Below, in pieces: positions 58,884 through 64,000 of a stretch of DNA of 64,000 nt. The notes beneath the pieces were generated by a model, which was given only the letters and a program-made list of their open reading frames with translations, was not told the origin of the DNA and did no database searches. The translations under genes were made by a program, and so were the position numbers. This DNA comes from Dipodascopsis uninucleata var. uninucleata (Eukaryota > Ascomycota > Lipomycetes > Lipomycetales > Lipomycetaceae). The stretch's first letter is position 1. Each line of letters opens with the position of its first letter. The stretch lies in assembly GCA_030568195.1 (NCBI GenBank), contig JAJLTO010000003.1, positions 1,076,501 to 1,140,500 of the forward strand, read 5' to 3'.

Positions 58884-59749
58884 TTATAAGAGTTCAAAAT
58901 CGTCACGCTAGAGTCGATAATAATCAGCATATGTACGCTAAAGTGTAAAGCTCTCGTCCAGTAACTCACCTCATTACGATAATCCAAAATGGACTTCTTG
59001 ATTTTGCTAGAATCAACCCAGGTAAGATAATCTTCCAAGTTCCTTGTCACAAGGTACGCAGGATCAGTAATAACTTCCGGCCCAACACGAACATGGCCCT
59101 GCTCTATTAATTTCACTGCCTATTGAATATCATAGTTAGTTAGGCCCGCATACCATCAGGCAAGCTGAATAATATTCGCAAACTTACTCCACTGATAGTC
59201 TCTGACATATTTAGTCTGCACATAATTACACCGATACGACGTCTACAAAAGGCAGACACTGTAATTTTGTTTTCCAGCTCTGAGACTTTAGATTTGGTGG
59301 CAGTTATACCCATTGCATACAACTTTTCCAGTAGCAGTTCTTCATGCTTCAGTCGTATAGGATCATTTGGAGGTAATTGTGATAACTTATGAGCCAGCTG
59401 TCTGATTTGACCGCAAATTTTATTATATCTGTAACTCAAAAGAAATAAGGAAGTTAGAAAATGCTACCAAATTACATGCAGAGAATTCAACCAAAATCGT
59501 TAAATGATCAAGCATATCAATATACGTACTTGTTATAGTCCTCCCTATCTTGAATGTGATATCTTCTCATCACATCAGCATCTCTATGGCCCTGGTCTCC
59601 TTTCCACTATCAATAAGTAGTTAGCTCTTGCTCTATTCATTGATCTCTACCTTCACAATAACAGTCTCATAACCATAAACCTAACATACCTCCAGGAAGT
59701 TCACTTTCTTAAGTAACTTCTGTTCATGATACTTCAATTGTCGCACCAT
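58884..59749 (-). CDS. IMP3: U3 snoRNP protein Imp3
   Basis: Five exons: 59690-59749, 59530-59606, 59188-59428, 58970-59119 and 58884-58907 (24 bp, eight codons with stop). They join to 183 aa, the typical family length. The start [20 protein letters not shown] is characteristic. Then come [40 protein letters not shown], the S4-like RNA-binding domain ([20 protein letters not shown], then [20 protein letters not shown]) and the end RDDFELL. Imp3 helps U3 snoRNA base-pair with the 5' ETS and the 18S region in the small-subunit processome. Every intron phase agrees, and the conserved NKYNK motif is restored across exon 2/3. Divergent from PAN1. Confidence 0.95.
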
Positions 59750-60581
59750 CTTTGAAATATAATTGTATTAGCTGTACTCTCTCAAACCAGCTGTTACAGT
59801 CAAGTCGATAGCAGGAGCAGTATTAAAAAAATCCTCCATCTTTTCTAAGAGACAAATAATTGGGAACTCAAATAAACCGGGTAAAGCGACTTTGGCTAAC
59901 TATGGGACGTTTGTGGCGTAAGTGCGTGAGTTTATATTATTCTACCCCTTGTAAACGTCTAATACGCAATTTCATTAGAATGCCGTTTGCATACCGAATT
60001 TGCTTCGTAGAATACGGATCTAGATCTGCAAGCGGCCAGGTCGCATTGTAGTATCTAACAGCAACGTATTATGAACTTGCAATTGTCAACGTAAAGATCA
60101 TCTAGAATCAAAGAGTTCAGAAAGAAAATAGGATTGCCTGAACTAGTGTAAGGATTATGTTTCTTTTTAAAGTTTAGGGTGATCAAAAGAGACACTTAGA
60201 GGAGACGGAGCCTTGACTAACTGGCTGGCTGAGTAGGCGTTCTATAGAGCTAGAAAGTTTGACGTTCGGATTCAAATCAAACAATCAAAAAGTACACATA
60301 GTGTATTAAGCAAAATCAATCTCAGATATCTTTAGTGGAAATAGCATAGGTTTATTAGCATATAAGTTGTGTACCTATATTCTCTACTGCTGCTCATATT
60401 TTAGAACGGTTAAAATTATATACTAAAGGACGCCAATTATTATATATATTCTTACGGTAGTCAATAAGGATCTAGCCAGGCCCTTGATTGATATCTTTTT
60501 TATTTATCGAGTTCACCTGGCAGTTTTTGAAGTCTCAGAACATTCTGTTTTAGAACCCGTGATTTATTGAATTGAGCAAAA
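59750..60581. promoter_or_regulatory. Divergent upstream region, IMP3 / PAN1
   Basis: 832 bases between divergent starts. An in-frame stop lies two codons upstream of the PAN1 ATG, so PAN1 cannot simply extend leftwards without an intron. No second EH-domain exon was found here. No RNA gene recognised. Confidence 0.5.
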
Positions 60582-63533
60582 ATGGATTTTGGTCTTCCTG
60601 GAATTCAGGCTCTACAGGCTCAGATGATGCCTCAGATTGCCGGTGCTCAAACAGTCAATGGGCTTGCAATGCAAGGGAATCATCAAATTCCCTGGGCTAT
60701 TACTAAAAGCGAGAAGAAAATCTTTGATGATATTTTCGAAGCCTGGGATGGCCTTGGCCGAGGATTCATCAGCGGTGATACAGGAGTTGAAATCTTATCG
60801 CAAAGTGGTCTTCAGCGTGATGATTTGGTAAAGATATGGACGTTGTCCGACCCTGAAAATCGTGGACGCTTAAATAAGTCTGAATTTTCGGTTGCAATGC
60901 ATTTAGTGTATAGGAGATTGAATGGTTATCCCATTCCAGCGAAGCTTCCTCCTGAGCTTGTGCCGCCCTCTACGAGAAATCTCTCCGAGTCTGTGTCGAC
61001 GCTTAAAAACATGCTTAAAAGTGATGCTGACCAGCGACGAAACCAAACAAACATGTTGCAACCCCAGGCTACTGGCGTCTCGTATATGAAAGCGCGGTCA
61101 TTCCGCCAAGGTAGTCCCATGGAGCCTAAGAAAGATGCCACTGTCTATAAGAATAATGACGACGAAGTTGCTCAATATGTTTCTAGTGCACGCCACAGAA
61201 GCAGCAACAGAACAGCCAATAATACGTCCCCATCTCCATCGGCCAGCTCTACAGATGGTGGCCGAGATATGTCAAAGGCAGAAACTTTGGAATATTTACG
61301 AAAGCAAATAAGGGAAAAGCAAATTCTAATAAACGCCATTGACGCAGAAGACGATCTTGCTTTTGATGAGGACCAGTATTTGAAATCTCGTGATCGCACT
61401 GAAGCTGATGACCTCATCCGAAAGATTAAGCTAATACAAGAAGATATTGATGAATATCAATCTGGAAAGCCTAGCATCGATGTTATTGCAGAGAGAAATG
61501 CTTTAAGAAATCAGCTACAATACCTTACAGATCGTTTGCCAATATTAGTCGGTCGTGCTAGAAGCCTCGGTAATAAGATTTCGGATGCTAAGCTTGAGCT
61601 TTTCAGAATCCGCGATGCGAAAGATCATCCTGGACAGCAGATAATAGGAACGGGTCCTGGTGGCCGTATAACGGAAGCAGACAAAAGAAAGGCTCGATCA
61701 ATGGCCGTCCTGCAAGCAAGAATGGCTGCTTTGACTGGTAAACCGACGACATCGAATCCAGATAATGATGAGCAAGCGGCTGAGGCGCGTCTTGCAGAGA
61801 TTACAGACAAGATTCGAATCGAAAAGGATGGCAACGAACAGATGATTCATGACGTTGAGGAGAGTGTAAAGGCTGTACAGGAATCTCTTGATGGAATGTT
61901 ACGCGAAAGCAGAGCCGATTTTGAAAGAGAACGAGAGCGTCAGCGCTGGGAAGAAGGAATAGGTGCTGAAGACGAAGTTAAGGACTTGATTCTTGAAATG
62001 CAGCGTCATAGTCGTATTCGTAATGGTGGTATCAATTCTTCTACTAGAACACCTGCTGCATCCACGCGAGCCCCATATGACTCATCCAGTAGACATGGCG
62101 ATGCTCAGGTCCAACATTCGAGTGCTCAAACTACTTCCATCGTATCTTCAAGTCTCCCAATGTCGCCTTCTCAAACCGGTAGCAGTTCTCATACGAGCAG
62201 ATCTCAACAGTATCAGACTCCTCAGGAGAGAGCAGCCTGGATCAAAGCTGAAGCCGAGAGAAGGATGAATGAACGTTTGGCTGCTATGGGTATATCACGA
62301 CCACCGAAAACATCGAGGGCAGAGTCTGCGTCTTCATCTATGTTTTCTCCTCCTGTTCAGGAATCGTCTGCTTTTTCACCGCCTGTTTTCGAATCGACGC
62401 CCCAGGTAGTCAATTCTATACCTTCACCAGTGTCTGCCTCAGTACAACAACCGCAAGCTGTTCCACAGCCTATTGCGCCGGAAGTTAGGCCGTCTTCTCA
62501 GGTCCAAACTATATCTTATGCTGAGCCAAAATCGTCTCCTCCAGTTCAGGCTTCTTTGCACGCGCAACCAAAGTCTAAGAATCCTTTCCCTGTTCAAGAA
62601 GATTATTATTTCGAGTCCTCTCAACCTCACACATCTCAATATGAGCAAGTCAATTTTGACCAGCCTGTTGTAACCACACAATTAAGTGTCTCACCTAATC
62701 CCTCTACTGGGTTGAATCAAGTAGCTTCATTTGAAGTGCCTTCTGTTCATGAACCTGATATTGAAAGCCAAATATCAACTTCGTCACATATTGCGCCAGT
62801 CGCAAGTGCAGCAGCCAGCACCAACCAAGTATTGTCGGTAGAGACTTCCATAGATGTGCCAACTCCGTCTCAACCATCATATTCCAGATCTCAACCTACT
62901 GCTACTACAAGTTCTAATCTGGACTTGCCAGACAGAGCACTTTTGGAGACGCAAAGGAAGAACCAACGAGGTCACATCACGGAGGACGACGATGACTGGA
63001 GTGTCGTACCGTCAGAGTCTGAGAACAGTTCTGATGATGATGATATTTCAGACTCTCGGTTTGGCGTCAAGAAACCATCACCAGCAGATCTTGCTTCTTT
63101 ATTGTTCGGGAATATGGCAGCGTCTCACTCGACGCTTTCTGTCGAGCCGTCTAAGAGTGCAACGCCTTATGAGAGTGCTTCGTCTACACCAGCCCCTGCA
63201 GTCTCTTCTCCATCTGCTCCTCTTGCGCCTCCTATTCCCCAAGGTTTAGCGCCTCCGATGCCTCCACCAGCACCACCAGCACCAGCACCACCAGCACCAC
63301 CAACAGTGCCTCTAGCATCAGCCTCTGCAATACCTCCTGCAATACCTCCAGTTTTCGGAGCACCAGCACCAGCACCACCACCTCCTCCTGCTCTGGGAGG
63401 GACGCCACCAGTTATGCCAGCTGGACAAATAGACAGAAATGCTCTACTGGGTCAGATCCAAGCTGGTAGGGCCTTGAAAAAGGTCCAAACTGTTGACAAG
63501 AGTCAGGCTCCGAGCGTCGGTCGTGTGTTATAG
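60582..63533 (+). CDS. PAN1: Endocytic actin regulator Pan1, short form with one EH domain
   Basis: 983 aa, one exon. Gln-rich start, then an EH domain (about 40-117) with WAITKSEKKIFDDIFEAWD, an EF-hand-like GLGRGFISGDTG, KIWTLSDPENRGRLNKSEF and the NPF-pocket Trp. A coiled coil follows (about 230-460), then a long Ser/Gln/Pro region, an acidic DDDDWSVVPSESENSSDDDD patch, a Pro-rich run of PPAP repeats (about 870-940), and a WH2 motif (about 949-970, NALLGQIQAGRALKKV) ending VGRVL. This is the C-terminal order of Pan1, which activates Arp2/3 at endocytic sites with End3 and Sla1. Yeast Pan1 is about 1480 aa with two EH domains; the first EH and its long repeats are missing here. Confidence 0.9.
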   Translation: MDFGLPGIQALQAQMMPQIAGAQTVNGLAMQGNHQIPWAITKSEKKIFDDIFEAWDGLGRGFISGDTGVEILSQSGLQRDDLVKIWTLSDPENRGRLNKSEFSVAMHLVYRRLNGYPIPAKLPPELVPPSTRNLSESVSTLKNMLKSDADQRRNQTNMLQPQATGVSYMKARSFRQGSPMEPKKDATVYKNNDDEVAQYVSSARHRSSNRTANNTSPSPSASSTDGGRDMSKAETLEYLRKQIREKQILINAIDAEDDLAFDEDQYLKSRDRTEADDLIRKIKLIQEDIDEYQSGKPSIDVIAERNALRNQLQYLTDRLPILVGRARSLGNKISDAKLELFRIRDAKDHPGQQIIGTGPGGRITEADKRKARSMAVLQARMAALTGKPTTSNPDNDEQAAEARLAEITDKIRIEKDGNEQMIHDVEESVKAVQESLDGMLRESRADFERERERQRWEEGIGAEDEVKDLILEMQRHSRIRNGGINSSTRTPAASTRAPYDSSSRHGDAQVQHSSAQTTSIVSSSLPMSPSQTGSSSHTSRSQQYQTPQERAAWIKAEAERRMNERLAAMGISRPPKTSRAESASSSMFSPPVQESSAFSPPVFESTPQVVNSIPSPVSASVQQPQAVPQPIAPEVRPSSQVQTISYAEPKSSPPVQASLHAQPKSKNPFPVQEDYYFESSQPHTSQYEQVNFDQPVVTTQLSVSPNPSTGLNQVASFEVPSVHEPDIESQISTSSHIAPVASAAASTNQVLSVETSIDVPTPSQPSYSRSQPTATTSSNLDLPDRALLETQRKNQRGHITEDDDDWSVVPSESENSSDDDDISDSRFGVKKPSPADLASLLFGNMAASHSTLSVEPSKSATPYESASSTPAPAVSSPSAPLAPPIPQGLAPPMPPPAPPAPAPPAPPTVPLASASAIPPAIPPVFGAPAPAPPPPPALGGTPPVMPAGQIDRNALLGQIQAGRALKKVQTVDKSQAPSVGRVL
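63190..63400 (+). repeat. CCA/GCA-rich proline tract in PAN1
   Basis: Interrupted repeats of CCA CCA GCA and CCT codons encode the Pro/Ala run before the WH2 motif, a likely ligand for SH3 domains or profilin. Confidence 0.65.
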
Positions 63534-64000
63534 TATTTTGCAGCCAACTAAGGGCTATGGCTGTGTCTACGTTTCTTTCTCTGTAGCAATTTCGGCTTTT
63601 CCGTTTTGATTGCCCTTATCACGAATATTTAGTATCGTTCACAAGTTATTCATAACTGTTGATAAATTTTGGTATCTTCTACATATACTTGCGATTATGT
63701 AATTACTTCGAGTATTCATCTCTTATTTATTTCCTTTCTAAAGTTCCAGCATTGGCAATTTTAATAGCTTCCTTCGCTTTATTCTATCTGTAGAGTGCCA
63801 GATTACTGAACGGAGTCAAAAGAAAATGTTTACAGTTACTTAAATCTATGTACACATTATATATTAGAAAAAAAGGCAACGCACAATATTGTGTCTGCTC
63901 TCCGAATTTTCCCAAGTATTATGGCACTTAGGAGTTCTTGTGTCCCGAATCTATGATTATATCGCTGAAATCTAGAGCTAACGGCTTACGTTTTGTTGCT
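63534..64000. other. Right-edge noncoding stretch, PAN1 3' region
   Basis: Mostly PAN1 3' UTR. On the minus strand 63727-63783 could be a short last exon (AG acceptor, 18 codons with Lys/Ala-rich coding sense, TAA stop) of a gene lying beyond the window, but nothing inside the window confirms it. Confidence 0.3.

Noticed and set aside
1-64000. tRNA, rRNA, CRISPR or transposon content
   Set aside because: I looked for B-box-like sequences, cloverleaf candidates, direct-repeat arrays and terminal repeats by eye and found none that held up; a covariance-model scan would settle the RNA genes.

Overview
This is nuclear DNA from an intron-bearing, AT-rich ascomycete fungus. Gene content is fungal: Ste11 with SAM and Ras-binding domains, hybrid kinase Sln1, Ugo1, Rix1, Pan1 and an SKG6-domain bud-site protein. 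Most genes carry short GT..AG introns (about 40-130 bp) with CTAAC/CTAAT-like branch sites. An eIF3h gene, absent from baker's yeast, plus many introns point away from the Saccharomyces group and towards an early-branching yeast or Taphrinomycotina-like lineage; this is inference. CTG codons fall at conserved leucines (for example in the Sln1 H-box), so the standard code is used. I found 22 well-supported protein genes, plus a weak small reading frame and a possible partial last exon at the right edge. Coding exons were joined by hand from splice sites and frame; every multi-exon model closes in frame.

Layout, left to right: 0.4-4.7 kb, mitochondrial ribosomal protein uL5m (+) and MAPKKK STE11 (-). 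7-9.2 kb, an unrecognised 84-aa membrane protein with three exons (-) and eIF3h (-). 9.5-12.8 kb, RIX1 (+) converging on thymidylate kinase CDC8 (-). 14-17.5 kb, SLN1 (+). 18.2-22.4 kb, UGO1 (-), RRP15 (+) and mitochondrial ferredoxin YAH1 (-). 23.9-28.2 kb, the USP7/Ubp15 deubiquitinase in six exons (-). 28.7-33 kb, a TPR-less SGT1 (+), SRP19/SEC65 (-) and a seven-exon PQ-loop vacuolar transporter (+). 34-38.4 kb, a two-exon hypothetical protein (-) and a coiled-coil protein (-). 41-48.5 kb, exportin CRM1 in five exons (-) and an SKG6-domain protein (-). 52-58 kb, a Ser/Thr-rich unknown (+) and a CRAL-TRIO/RhoGAP protein (+). 58.9-63.5 kb, IMP3 in five exons (-) and PAN1 (+).

Themes: ribosome synthesis (RIX1, RRP15, IMP3, eIF3h), mitochondrial function (uL5m, UGO1, YAH1), stress signalling (SLN1, STE11) and cortical/actin polarity (PAN1, RhoGAP, SKG6). 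These are dispersed housekeeping genes, not an operon-like cluster. I saw no tRNA, rRNA, CRISPR array, transposon or viral relic.

Points most worth a second look: a threonine at the leptomycin-target position of CRM1; an SGT1 without its TPR domain and with a possible poison exon; a PAN1 with only one EH domain; an unrecognised small spliced membrane protein; five perfect TCACGTGA palindromes confined to noncoding DNA; and a cluster of GTGATC repeats beside one of them. I see no wholly new multi-gene system.
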